This document shows positions 26,738-34,295 of a DNA stretch of 37,581 bases, one piece after another (position 1 is the stretch's first letter; every line of letters begins with the position of its first letter). The stretch is taken from contig JAAYIK010000021.1 of assembly GCA_012523465.1 (NCBI GenBank), positions 1 to 37,581 on the forward strand, written 5' to 3'. This stretch comes from Lysobacteraceae bacterium. Lineage in GTDB: Bacteria > Pseudomonadota > Gammaproteobacteria > Nitrococcales > AK92. Made by a program: the position numbers and the translations under genes. Under the pieces are notes generated by a model that was given only the letters and a program-made list of their open reading frames with translations, did no database searches and was not told where the DNA came from.

Positions 26738-26999
26738 CGCGGTCTCCCTGAGCAAAGGTCGCGGAACCGGCGTCGACCGCAGCCGGCGGCGGCCATGTCC
26801 CATGATAGACCAATCCTGCCGCCCGCGGGATGCGGATTCGCCAGGCGCAGCCGCCCCGGTGACGGACAAACGACTGCCCCGGCAAGCCGAGCTTGCCTCA
26901 TTCAGCCCGATGCTGGTGGAGTCGGTCCGCCGGAGCCTGCCGTCAGCGACCGGCGTCCGCGCCTGTCACCGGGGCGACCGACCCGGCGATGGCGGCGTC

Positions 27000-27314
27000 T
27001 CAGCCGACCGAAAGAGAGAGGGCCGGCTCCTCACGCCCGGCCGCCCGCCAGTTGCGCCCCCGGCTGATGTAGATCACGCAGGCAACCCGCAGCATGGAGG
27101 TCAGGTTCTTCACCTCGCCGCGCTTCTCCAGCACTTCGTCGTAGAAGTCGCTGATGAACTGCGGCACCGTGGCCCCTTCCTCCTGCGCCATGTACTCCAG
27201 GATTTCCCAGTACTCGTTTTCCAACCGGATGCTGGTGACGAAGCCGCGCAAACGGATCGACCGGGTCGTGCTCTCGTAGCGCTCCGGCGCCATCGAGCTG
27301 TAGACATCACACAT
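27000..27314 (-). CDS. Ribbon-helix-helix domain protein (RHH_4-like)
   Basis: 104 residues. Residues about 18-85 match the PF13467 ribbon-helix-helix pattern: RSIRLRGFVTSIRLENEYWEILEYM as strand and first helix, then GATVPQFISDFYDEV and NLTSMLRVACVIYI. These are probably DNA-binding dimers of unknown targets. The ribosome site AAGGTAAG is moderate. The gene is divergent from the Tat/GMC operon, sharing a 371-bp region with a perfect operator-like dyad at 27489-27506, and follows dnr on the same strand after 262 bp. Regulation of the GMC operon or of itself is a reasonable but untested inference. Confidence 0.82.
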   Translation of the reverse strand: MCDVYSSMAPERYESTTRSIRLRGFVTSIRLENEYWEILEYMAQEEGATVPQFISDFYDEVLEKRGEVKNLTSMLRVACVIYISRGRNWRAAGREEPALSLSVG

Positions 27315-27488
27315 CGTTGCTTACCTTGGACCAATCGTTCAGCGACCGCTGCAAGCCAGCATGCCTCGTCGCCTTGGGAGCTCGGGATCGCTTACACCTT
27401 AACATTTCGCAAAGCAGACGAGTCGTGACTGCCATCATACCCGGTCGCGCCGCGCCGGCGGCAACCCCCGGCGCCGCAAATCCTTGAT

Positions 27489-27506
27489 GTAGTAAATACT
27501 TACTAC
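27489..27506. promoter_or_regulatory. Perfect operator-like inverted repeat
   Basis: GTAGTAA-ATAC-TTACTAC: 7-bp arms, 4-bp spacer, AT-rich in a GC-rich genome. It stands between the divergent RHH-protein gene and the Tat/GMC operon, 180 bp from the former and 179 bp from the latter. No T-run, so it is not a terminator. Likely a regulator binding site; no convincing -35/-10 pair was found around it. Confidence 0.5.
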
Positions 27507-27685
27507 CCCACCCCCGGACGCTCTTCCTAATCTTGCCCCAATCTGGATCGCGCTCCTGCGACCAGTTCCTACTCCCGTATTCCGCGGACCGAAATCGGTA
27601 TGCGCCAGGCGGCTGCCCGCAGCCAGGGCAAACACCTGGCCAGGCAGCGCTTTCGCCAAACTACCGAGAGAGAGAGGAGATACCC

Positions 27686-28240
27686 ATGTCAGTCCAAACA
27701 AGCCGGCGCGATTTCCTGAAAACCAGCGGCGCCGTCCTGGGAGGAGTGCTGCTCTACAGCAGCGGCCCGATCGCGATGCTTGCTCCCGGCCGCGCCTGGG
27801 CGCTGGAGCTCAAAAGCTTGACCAAGGCCGAGGGTGAGGCCCTGCTGCGCTTCACGCGTCACCTCTACCCGCACGATGGCCTGGAAGACGCCGTCTACGC
27901 GCTGGTCGTCAAGGACCTCGACACGGAAGCGGCCAAGGACAAGGAAGTGCAGGCGCTGTTGCGCAAGGGGGTTGCCGAGCTGAACAGCAAAGCCGGCGGC
28001 AACTGGCTCGCCCTTGCCGAGCGCGAGCAGTTCAAGCTGGTCGAAGCGATCGAAGGCACGCCCTTCTTCGAGAAGGTGCGCAGCACGGCCATCGTCTCCC
28101 TGTACGACAACGACATGGCGTACGCCTATTTCGGCTATCCGGGCGCCTCCTTCCAGCACGGCGGCTATCTCCACCGCGGCTTCAACGATCTCGACTGGCT
28201 GCCGGAACCTCCGCCCGAGGCCAGCCCGCCGGCGTACTGA
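27686..28240 (+). CDS. Tat-exported small subunit of a GMC oxidoreductase (gluconate 2-dehydrogenase subunit 3 family)
   Basis: 184 residues. Twin-arginine signal SRRDFLKTSG at residues 6-15, followed by a hydrophobic stretch and AWA-type cleavage site near 37-39. The mature part resembles gluconate 2-dehydrogenase subunit 3 (PF13618): ALLRFTRHLYPHDGLED, GTPFFEKVRSTAIVSLY and the C-terminal GGYLHRGFNDLDWLPEPP. In characterised complexes this subunit carries the signal that exports the folded flavoprotein to the periplasm. AGAGGAGA lies 5 nt before the ATG. The flavoprotein gene follows 47 bp later. No cytochrome c subunit gene follows, unlike classical three-subunit dehydrogenases. Confidence 0.88.
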   Translation: MSVQTSRRDFLKTSGAVLGGVLLYSSGPIAMLAPGRAWALELKSLTKAEGEALLRFTRHLYPHDGLEDAVYALVVKDLDTEAAKDKEVQALLRKGVAELNSKAGGNWLALAEREQFKLVEAIEGTPFFEKVRSTAIVSLYDNDMAYAYFGYPGASFQHGGYLHRGFNDLDWLPEPPPEASPPAY

Positions 28241-28287
28241 TGGCAAGAGATCGATGAAGCATTGAAGAGACACGAGGAGAGGAAAGC

Positions 28288-29862
28288 ATGAGCAAGCACA
28301 AGTACAGCTATGACGATGACAGCGTCGTCGTCATCATCGGTTCCGGCGCGGGCGGCGGCACCTTGGCCAACGAACTCTGCCAGAAGGGCATCCCCGTCGT
28401 GCTGCTGGAGGCGGGCAAGCGCCAGTCCATCGGCACCTTCATCAACGACGAGTGGCCGTCGTTCCACCAGCTGGCCTGGCTGGACCACCGCACCACGTCC
28501 GGCAGCTGGCGCATCGCTAAGGACTTCCCCAACCTGCCGGCCTGGATCTGCAAGACCGTCGGCGGCACCACCGTGCACTGGGCGGGCGCCTCGCTGCGCT
28601 TCCAGGAGCATGAGTTCAAGGCGCTCAGCACCTACGGCAAGATCGACGGCGCCAATCTGCTCGACTGGCCGCTGACCCTGGCCGAACTAGAGCCGTACTA
28701 CGATCGCGCCGAGAAGAAGATGGGCGTAACCCGCACCAACGACATCCCTGGCCTGCCGGGCAACAACAACTTCAAGGTCATGTACCACGGTGCCCGCAAG
28801 CTGGGCTACCAGGACGTCCATACCGGCCGCATGGCCATCAACAGCCGCCCCCGTGACGGCCGCGCGTCCTGCCTGCAGATCGGCTTCTGCTTCCAGGGCT
28901 GCAAGTCCGGCGCCAAGTGGTCCACGCTCTACACCGAGATCCCCCAGGCCGAGGCCACCGGCAAACTCGACCTGCGGCCGGAGTCGCACGTGGCCAAGAT
29001 CGAGCATGACGAGAAGGGCCGGGTCACAGGCGTCCTCTACTTCGACAAGGACGGCAACCTGCCCCGCCAGCGGGCGCGCATCGTCTGCGTCGCCGGCAAC
29101 TCCATCGAGTCGCCGCGCCTGCTGCTCAACTCGGCGTCCAGCATGTTCCCGAACGGGCTGGCCAACTCCTCCGGCCAGGTCGGACGCAACTACATGCGGC
29201 ACATGACCGGCTCCGTCTACGCCGTGTTCGAGAAGGAAGTGCACATGTACCGCGGCACCACCATGGCCGGCATCATCACCGATGAGTCGCGCCACGATCC
29301 CAGCCGCGGCTTCGTCGGTGGCTACGAGATGGAAACCATCTCGCTCGGCCTGCCGTTCATGGCCGCCTTCTTCGATCCCGGCGCCTGGGGCCGCAAGTTC
29401 ACCGAGGCCATGGAGAGCTACACCCGCATGGCCGGCATGTGGCTGGTTGGCGAAGACCTGCCGCAGGAGTCCAACCGGGTCACGCTCCATCCCACGGAGA
29501 AGGACCAGTACGGTCTGCCCGTGCCCAATGTCCACTTCGACGACCATCCCAACGACATCGCCATGCGCGAACATGCCTACAAGCAGGGCCAGGCGGTCTA
29601 CGAGGCAGCCGGCGCGATCCGCACTTATCGGGTGCCGCCGTACCCCTCGACGCACAACCTCGGCACTTGCCGCATGAGCGCCAGGCCCGAGGACGGGGTG
29701 TGCAACAAGTTCGGACAGACGCACGACATCCCCAACCTGTTCATCTCCGATGGCAGCCAGTTCACCACCAGTGCGGCGGAGAACCCCACGCTGACCATCG
29801 TCGCCCTGGCGATCCGTCAGGCAGAATATATCGCCGACCAGATGAACAAGCGGGCGATCTAG
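28288..29862 (+). CDS. GMC-family FAD-dependent oxidoreductase (dehydrogenase large subunit)
   Basis: 524 residues. FAD-binding Rossmann motif [13 protein letters not shown] near the N-terminus, [13 protein letters not shown], and C-terminal [10 protein letters not shown] plus [21 protein letters not shown]. The catalytic His456 and Asn499 of the GMC family are present. It belongs to the gluconate/sorbitol/fructose dehydrogenase-like branch that works with a Tat-exported small subunit, so it probably oxidises an alcohol or sugar acid in the periplasm, exported by piggy-back since it has no signal of its own. GGAGAGGAAAGC precedes the ATG. Substrate and electron acceptor unknown. Confidence 0.92.
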   Translation: MSKHKYSYDDDSVVVIIGSGAGGGTLANELCQKGIPVVLLEAGKRQSIGTFINDEWPSFHQLAWLDHRTTSGSWRIAKDFPNLPAWICKTVGGTTVHWAGASLRFQEHEFKALSTYGKIDGANLLDWPLTLAELEPYYDRAEKKMGVTRTNDIPGLPGNNNFKVMYHGARKLGYQDVHTGRMAINSRPRDGRASCLQIGFCFQGCKSGAKWSTLYTEIPQAEATGKLDLRPESHVAKIEHDEKGRVTGVLYFDKDGNLPRQRARIVCVAGNSIESPRLLLNSASSMFPNGLANSSGQVGRNYMRHMTGSVYAVFEKEVHMYRGTTMAGIITDESRHDPSRGFVGGYEMETISLGLPFMAAFFDPGAWGRKFTEAMESYTRMAGMWLVGEDLPQESNRVTLHPTEKDQYGLPVPNVHFDDHPNDIAMREHAYKQGQAVYEAAGAIRTYRVPPYPSTHNLGTCRMSARPEDGVCNKFGQTHDIPNLFISDGSQFTTSAAENPTLTIVALAIRQAEYIADQMNKRAI

Positions 29863-29899
29863 GTCCTTCGCTTTCACAGCAACGCACAAGGAGGCTTAC

Positions 29900-30436
29900 A
29901 TGGCGTTCAACACCGAGATTCATCCCGGCGTCCAAGAGCAGGCGCCGGAGCAGACTCGCGGCTTCGTCTTCAACCACAGCATGCTGCGGGTCAAGGATCC
30001 CAAGCGCTCCCTGGAGTTCTACACCCGCGTCATGGGTATGCGCCTGCTGCGCAAGCTTGATTTCCCGGAAATGAAGTTCTCGCTTTATTTCCTGGCCGGC
30101 CCTGGCGCCAACGAAGGCGCTCCGGAGGACGCCGGCGAGCGCATGGCTTGGACCTTCTCGCAGCGGGGCATCCTGGAGTTGACCCATAACTGGGGCACCG
30201 AAGACGATGCCGACTTCAAATACCACAACGGCAACGAGGATCCCCGCGGCTTCGGCCACATTTGCTTTGCCGTGCCGGACCTGGACGCCGCCGTTCGCTG
30301 GTTCGACGAGAACGGCGTCGAATTCGTCAAGCGTCCGGACGAAGGCAAGATGAAGGACGTCGCCTTCATCAAGGACCCGGACGGCTATTGGATCGAGATC
30401 GTCGAGCCGGGCCGGCTGAAGCAGCTGGGCCTCTAA
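29900..30436 (+). CDS. gloA: Glyoxalase I (lactoylglutathione lyase), long Zn-type
   Basis: 178 residues, isomerises the methylglyoxal-glutathione hemithioacetal to S-lactoylglutathione. The four metal ligands are His26, Glu93, His120 and Glu166, and their spacing (67, 27, 46) nearly equals that of human glyoxalase I. The length and N-terminal arm also match the longer Zn-dependent class rather than the about 135-residue Ni-type of E. coli. AAGGAGG precedes the ATG. It starts 37 bp after the GMC gene and ends at a strong terminator, so it probably belongs to that operon. MgsA, which makes methylglyoxal, is encoded 1.3 kb downstream. Confidence 0.95.
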   Translation: MAFNTEIHPGVQEQAPEQTRGFVFNHSMLRVKDPKRSLEFYTRVMGMRLLRKLDFPEMKFSLYFLAGPGANEGAPEDAGERMAWTFSQRGILELTHNWGTEDDADFKYHNGNEDPRGFGHICFAVPDLDAAVRWFDENGVEFVKRPDEGKMKDVAFIKDPDGYWIEIVEPGRLKQLGL

Positions 30437-30493
30437 GGCACGGTTTCCCATCGGGCCAGGTCTGCCGGCGTCCCTGCCGGCATTCAGCGAGGC

Positions 30494-30523
30494 AAAGAGA
30501 GGCAGGCGACTGCCTCTCTTTTT
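30494..30523 (+). terminator. Strong intrinsic terminator after gloA
   Basis: Perfect 11-bp stem (30494-30504 with 30511-30521), 6-nt loop, ending in a run of five T residues. Closes the Tat/GMC/gloA operon. Confidence 0.9.
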
Positions 30524-30666
30524 GTCTGCCTGCCGCCGAGCGGGACAGGGGCCACAACCTCTGTTGCGGCGCAGCATGATTTCTGCAAGACTCAACGCCT
30601 CCGCGCGCCGGCAGCGACGCTGTCTTGCACAGCTAATCCACACCCTGACCGATTCGGGGGGTTGTC

Positions 30667-30777
30667 GTGCCGTTCAACAAACGCATCGACGCCATTGAGC
30701 GCGTCGTGGTCTTGGTAGTGCTGGCCATCGGCCTCGTCATGGCCATTGCTGCCGCCGCCTTGCCGCTGCTGCGCTGA
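30667..30777 (+). CDS. Possible 36-residue single-span membrane peptide
   Basis: GTG start preceded by GGGGGG with 5-nt spacing. The product begins with a short polar stretch (MPFNKRIDAIER) and then a continuous hydrophobic helix of about 20 residues (VVVLVVLAIGLVMAIAAAAL) ending PLLR. The positive-inside rule is ambiguous because both ends carry Arg. It sits alone between the gloA terminator and a structured RNA-like segment. No homology can be claimed; support is the ribosome site and the clean transmembrane pattern. Confidence 0.4.
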   Translation: MPFNKRIDAIERVVVLVVLAIGLVMAIAAAALPLLR

Positions 30778-30874
30778 GGCAGCGCAAGGGCTCTGCTTCG
30801 TTTTGCGGACCAGTCGCCGCCCTAACTGTGGCGGCGTTGGACGTTCACCAGGCGCTGGGCGGGCTAACATTGCC

Positions 30875-30969
30875 TCACCTTCACGGGGGTCATGTCAGAC
30901 CAGGCGCTTGCCAACAATACCCGCCGTCTCCGTGAAGTCCTTGAACCCGCCCCGGAGCGGGTTTTCTTT
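30875..30969 (+). ncRNA. Candidate structured RNA or attenuator before truC
   Basis: A -10-like TAACAT lies at 30865-30870 (weak -35). The following 95 nt fold on paper: CTTCACGG (30879-30886) pairs with CCGTGAAG (30930-30937), enclosing GGGT/ACCC or alternatively GGTC/GACC (30888-30891/30898-30901), and a GGC-GCTT-GCC hairpin (30903-30912). An intrinsic terminator follows directly. The competing inner pairings could mean a switch. It could be an sRNA or a leader controlling truC-mgsA. A short frame from ATG 30892 crosses the terminator and is unlikely to be coding. I recognise no riboswitch class. Confidence 0.35.
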
Positions 30970-30970
30970 T
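30944..30970 (+). terminator. Intrinsic terminator upstream of truC
   Basis: AACCCGC (30944-30950) pairs with GCGGGTT (30957-30963), loop of 6, followed by TTCTTTT. It ends 58 bp before the truC start. Confidence 0.8.
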
Positions 30971-31027
30971 GCCCGCCGCCCGGCCGCCGACGCCATTCGG
31001 ACATTTAGGCCGAGTTACCATGTCGAC

Positions 31028-31789
31028 ATGATCGAAGCCACGACCGTTGATCCAAGACCCTTGACCGTGCTTTACCGTGACGAGCACGTGGTCGCCATCG
31101 ACAAGCCGGCGGGCCTGCAAGTGCACCGCAGCCGCATCTCGGCGGAGGACAGCGACTTTGTGCTGCAGCGACTGCGCGATCAGATCGGCCAGCTCCTCTA
31201 TCCAGTGCACCGGCTGGATCGCCCCACGTCCGGCGTGCTGCTGTTCGCGCTCACCCCCGATGCGGCCCGCGCCCTGACCGCGCAATTCCAGGCGCGCTCG
31301 CCGCGGCGCCGTTACCTGGCCATCGTACGCGGCTACACCGAGCTGGAGGGCCGCATCGAGCGACCCTTGCGCAACGCCCCCGACAAGCCGGCACGCGATG
31401 CCGTCACCTGCTATCGTCGCCTGGCCACTGTGGAATTGCCGTACGCGGTCAGCCGCTATCCGACCAGCCGCTACTCGCTGGTGGACGTGCGCCTGCACAC
31501 CGGCCGCCACCATCAGATCCGTCGCCATTTCAACCACATCTCGCACCCCGTGATCGGCGACACCACATATGGACAAGGGGCCCACAATCGGTTGTTCCGG
31601 GAAGAGTTCGCTATCCACCGGCTGCTGCTGCACGCGCATTACCTGCGCGTCCAGCATCCGGTCACCGAGCAGCCGCTGATCGTCTCGGCACCGCTGCCGC
31701 CGGAATTCGAGCGGCTGAGCGACCGCTTTGGCTGGCATCACGTACGACAGGAGCTCGCCGATGACTGGAACTGCAACTGCAACGAATGA
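31028..31789 (+). CDS. truC: tRNA pseudouridine(65) synthase
   Basis: 253 residues, RluA-type pseudouridine synthase. The catalytic motif HRLDRPTSGVLLF contains the nucleophilic Asp. DQIGQLLYPVHRLDRPTSGV, YLAIVRGYTE, YRRLATVELPYAVSRYPTSRYSLV and TGRHHQIRRHFNHISHPVIGD closely track E. coli TruC, which modifies U65 of tRNA-Ile and tRNA-Asp. The start at 31028 is the first ATG that fits the family; an earlier in-frame start near 30746 would read through the terminator region. The ribosome site is weak. The 3' end overlaps mgsA by 29 bp. Confidence 0.9.
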   Translation: MIEATTVDPRPLTVLYRDEHVVAIDKPAGLQVHRSRISAEDSDFVLQRLRDQIGQLLYPVHRLDRPTSGVLLFALTPDAARALTAQFQARSPRRRYLAIVRGYTELEGRIERPLRNAPDKPARDAVTCYRRLATVELPYAVSRYPTSRYSLVDVRLHTGRHHQIRRHFNHISHPVIGDTTYGQGAHNRLFREEFAIHRLLLHAHYLRVQHPVTEQPLIVSAPLPPEFERLSDRFGWHHVRQELADDWNCNCNE

Positions 31790-32183
31790 GGGCAAGCTGC
31801 CGCCCGTCATGGCGCTGATCGCGCACGATCAGAAGAAACGGGAGCTGACCGACTTCTGTGTGCGCAACCGGGAATTGCTGTCGCGCTGGCAGCTGCTGGC
31901 CACGGGAACCACTGGCCAGCAGATCCGCGCTGCCGCCGGGCTGCCGGTCGAGCTGCTGCTCTCCGGTCCGCTGGGCGGCGACGTGCAAATCGCCGCGCGC
32001 GTCGCCGAGGGCCGTGTCGGGGCGGTAATCTTCATCGTCGATCCGCTCAGCGCACACCCCCACGATCCTGACATCCAAGGCCTGCAGCGCATCTGCAACG
32101 TGCACAACGTGCCGCTGGCGACCAATATCGCCACCGCCGAGCTCATCGTGCAAAGCAAGACAGTGGACGATGCAACGCGCTGA
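31761..32183 (+). CDS. mgsA: Methylglyoxal synthase
   Basis: 140 residues (E. coli 152). Converts dihydroxyacetone phosphate to methylglyoxal and phosphate, a glycolytic bypass relieving sugar-phosphate stress. Seen: MALIAHDQKKRELTDFC, TGTTG phosphate-binding loop, GPLGGDVQ with catalytic Asp74, and DPLSAHPHDPD with His101; the Asp-His spacing of 27 equals that of E. coli Asp71/His98. The start at 31761 has AGGAG 7 nt upstream inside truC. An in-frame start at 31728 lacks such a site. It is translationally nested with truC, an unusual partnership. Confidence 0.95.
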   Translation: MTGTATATNEGKLPPVMALIAHDQKKRELTDFCVRNRELLSRWQLLATGTTGQQIRAAAGLPVELLLSGPLGGDVQIAARVAEGRVGAVIFIVDPLSAHPHDPDIQGLQRICNVHNVPLATNIATAELIVQSKTVDDATR

Positions 32184-32319
32184 AAGGGCCCGGCTCGCCG
32201 CCCGTTCCTGCAGAACGGCGCCATTTGGGCTATAGATCTCCCTAAATCCACGGCCGCTGCCGTGGCCGGCCAGCAAGACCACATATAAGCAATCACAGTA
32301 TCGCCGGAGGAGGAGCGCA

Positions 32320-33222
32320 ATGGAGGTCTTGGCCACCTGGCTCGAGCCGCTCAACCTGGGCCCGGAATCCTTGTTCCTGCTAGCCATGGCGCCGTTTTTC
32401 CTGGGATTTATCGCCTGGGAGGCATGGTACTGGCGCAACACCCCGGCGGCGTACAGCCTGCGCGATACGCTCAACAACGCCTTCCTGGCCGCCAGCTACC
32501 AACTCGCCGACGGTATCGCCTGGGCGGCGGTGATCGGGCTGTTCTACTGGCTGTACCAGTTCCGGCTGTTCGAGATCCCGCTGACCTGGTGGTCCCTGCT
32601 ATCGTTGTTCATTGCCCAGGATTTTCTCTATTACTGGTTCCACCGCGCCAGCCACCGCATCCGCTGGCTGTGGGCCTCCCACGTGGTGCATCACTCATCC
32701 GAGCGCTCGAATCTCTCCACCGCCTTTCGACAGAGCATGACCTATCCCATCTCCGGCATGTGGGCGTTCTGGCTGCCGCTGGCCCTGATCGGCTTCCACC
32801 CCAAGCATGTCGTGCTGGTAGTCGCCATCAACCTGGCCTACCAGTTCTTCATCCACACTGAGGTAGTACGCCGCTTGGGTCCGCTGGAGCTAGTGCTGAA
32901 TACGCCCTCACACCACCGCGTCCACCACGGCCGCAATCCCGAGTACATCGACCGCAACTTCGGCGGCGTACTCATCGTCTGGGACAAACTGTTTGGCACC
33001 TTCACCCCGGAGGACCAGGCCAATCCGCCCGAATACGGCATCCAGCGCCAGATCCACACCAACAATGTGCTGACCATGATCTTCCATGAATGGCGCGACA
33101 TGCTGCGTGACGCCGCCCGTCCCGGCCCACTCTGGCTGCGCCTCAAGCACCTGTGGGCGCCGCCGGAGTGGCAGCGCCCGCAGCACGAAAGCACGGCCCT
33201 GGCCTCGCATGCGCAGCGTTGA
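32320..33222 (+). CDS. Membrane fatty acid hydroxylase/sterol desaturase family protein
   Basis: 300 residues with four or more hydrophobic helices in the first 190. The di-iron histidine motifs of PF04116 are visible: HRASHR, HVVHHSSE, and later HTE with HHRVHHGRN. These proteins hydroxylate or desaturate lipids, carotenoids or sterols using O2; the substrate here is unknown. GGAGGAGGAG lies just before the ATG. The last 14 bp overlap the next gene, an SRPBCC protein, suggesting a functional pair. Confidence 0.9.
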   Translation: MEVLATWLEPLNLGPESLFLLAMAPFFLGFIAWEAWYWRNTPAAYSLRDTLNNAFLAASYQLADGIAWAAVIGLFYWLYQFRLFEIPLTWWSLLSLFIAQDFLYYWFHRASHRIRWLWASHVVHHSSERSNLSTAFRQSMTYPISGMWAFWLPLALIGFHPKHVVLVVAINLAYQFFIHTEVVRRLGPLELVLNTPSHHRVHHGRNPEYIDRNFGGVLIVWDKLFGTFTPEDQANPPEYGIQRQIHTNNVLTMIFHEWRDMLRDAARPGPLWLRLKHLWAPPEWQRPQHESTALASHAQR

Positions 33223-33718
33223 GATCGAATGCCGCCGCTTCATCGCGGCCGAGCCGAGCCAAGCCTTCGCTCTGTCCTTGGACCCCGAGGCCTTTCCCGC
33301 CTGGTTTCGCGGCAAGGGGCTGGTGCCGGCAGTGGTGCGGGTGACCCGGCTGGAAGACGGACCGCTGCGGGCCGGCAGCCGTCGCCGGGTGGAGAGCAGC
33401 GACGGCAACAGCGTCGAGGAAACCGTGCTGGAGCTGGACCCGCCGCGGCGCCATCGCTACCGGATTGCCGGCTTTGCACCGCCCTTCGGCTGGCTGGTCG
33501 CCTGTGCCGAGGCCGACTGGCATTGGACGCCGCGGGCGGAAGGGGTGGTGGTGTGCTGGCGCTACCGCTATCATCCGCGTGGCTGGCTGGTGCGGCCGAT
33601 CATCGGCTTCATCGCCAGGCGTGATTTTGCTGCCGCCATGCAAGCCTGTCTGGATGCCCTGGCTGCCAGCGCGGTCGAACCGAGGCGCACCGCGCCTCAG
33701 TCCTCGCGCAAGGTCTGA
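33209..33718 (+). CDS. SRPBCC (START-like) family protein
   Basis: 169 residues. N-terminal VEIECRRFIAAEPSQAFALSLDPEAFPAWF is the usual first strand and helices of a polyketide-cyclase/START-like lipid-binding fold, followed by beta strands (RRRVESSDGNSVEETVLELD) and a long C-terminal helix (DFAAAMQACLDAL). It starts inside the end of the hydroxylase gene, so coupling and a shared lipophilic ligand are plausible (inference). Its 3' end runs 22 bp into the convergent darP gene. No catalytic residues can be named. Confidence 0.78.
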   Translation: MRSVEIECRRFIAAEPSQAFALSLDPEAFPAWFRGKGLVPAVVRVTRLEDGPLRAGSRRRVESSDGNSVEETVLELDPPRRHRYRIAGFAPPFGWLVACAEADWHWTPRAEGVVVCWRYRYHPRGWLVRPIIGFIARRDFAAAMQACLDALAASAVEPRRTAPQSSRKV

Positions 33719-34221
33719 CGCAGCAGGCGGAACAGCTCACGTGCGGCGCGAGGCGGCTTCCCGGCAGCCAGCTCCTGCTGCGCGGCACGGACCAGCTGCC
33801 GCAGCCGCTGGCCATCGCCGGTCGGATGCTGCGCCATAAATTCGCTCAGCGCGGCGTCGCCTTCGGCCAGCAGCCGTTCCCGCCAGCGCTCGGCCAGGTG
33901 GTGCTGAGCGATCGCAACCGCACTGCGCATTTGCAAACGATCCAAGGCTTCCTGGATGGGCTCGGGGTCCTGCTGTCGCAGCAGCTTGCCGAGCAACCGC
34001 AGCTGACGCCGTCGCCCCGAACGGTCGCGAATGCGCTGCGCCAGCCGTACCGCTTCGAACAGCTCGGGCGGCAGCGGGATCTGCGCCAGCTGCGCCGGCG
34101 ACAGCGCCGCTAGCCGCTCGCCCAGCTTCTGCAGGCGCTCGGCCTCGCGCTTGCGGGCGGTGCGGCTTGGCGGCTGCGGCTGATCGTCTTGCAGGTCGTC
34201 GTTGTGTTCGTTCACGGCCAT
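33697..34221 (-). CDS. darP: Dual-action ribosome maturation protein DarP (YjgA, DUF615)
   Basis: 174 residues (E. coli 183). An acidic N-terminus (NEHNDDLQDDQ) is followed by RTARKREAERLQKLGERLAAL, LAQRIRDRSGRRRQLRLLGKLLRQQDPEPIQEALD and a C-terminal KPPRAARELFRLLRQTL, all matching E. coli YjgA/DarP, which binds late 50S assembly intermediates. I use the ATG at 34221. The reading frame stays open upstream to 34404, but that extension is unlike the family and overlaps cheB. The ribosome site is weak. Tail-to-tail overlap with the SRPBCC gene. Confidence 0.92.
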   Translation of the reverse strand: MAVNEHNDDLQDDQPQPPSRTARKREAERLQKLGERLAALSPAQLAQIPLPPELFEAVRLAQRIRDRSGRRRQLRLLGKLLRQQDPEPIQEALDRLQMRSAVAIAQHHLAERWRERLLAEGDAALSEFMAQHPTGDGQRLRQLVRAAQQELAAGKPPRAARELFRLLRQTLRED

Positions 34222-34295
34222 CCCACGGCTGATCAGAAGGCAAGTACAGGCAGCGGATTCGCGGCCTGCGCTACGCGCACGATACCATGCTCGGC

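Noticed and set aside
30815..30836. CGCCGCC/GGCGGCG hairpin as a terminator for the small membrane peptide
   Set aside because: No T-run, and short GC stems of this size are common by chance in this composition.
30892..31008. Short frame from ATG 30892 with upstream GGGGG
   Set aside because: It passes through the intrinsic terminator and ends in an Arg-rich tail; the structured-RNA reading explains the sequence better.
30746..31027. N-terminal extension of truC from 30746
   Set aside because: Crosses the RNA-like segment and its terminator and has no counterpart in TruC.
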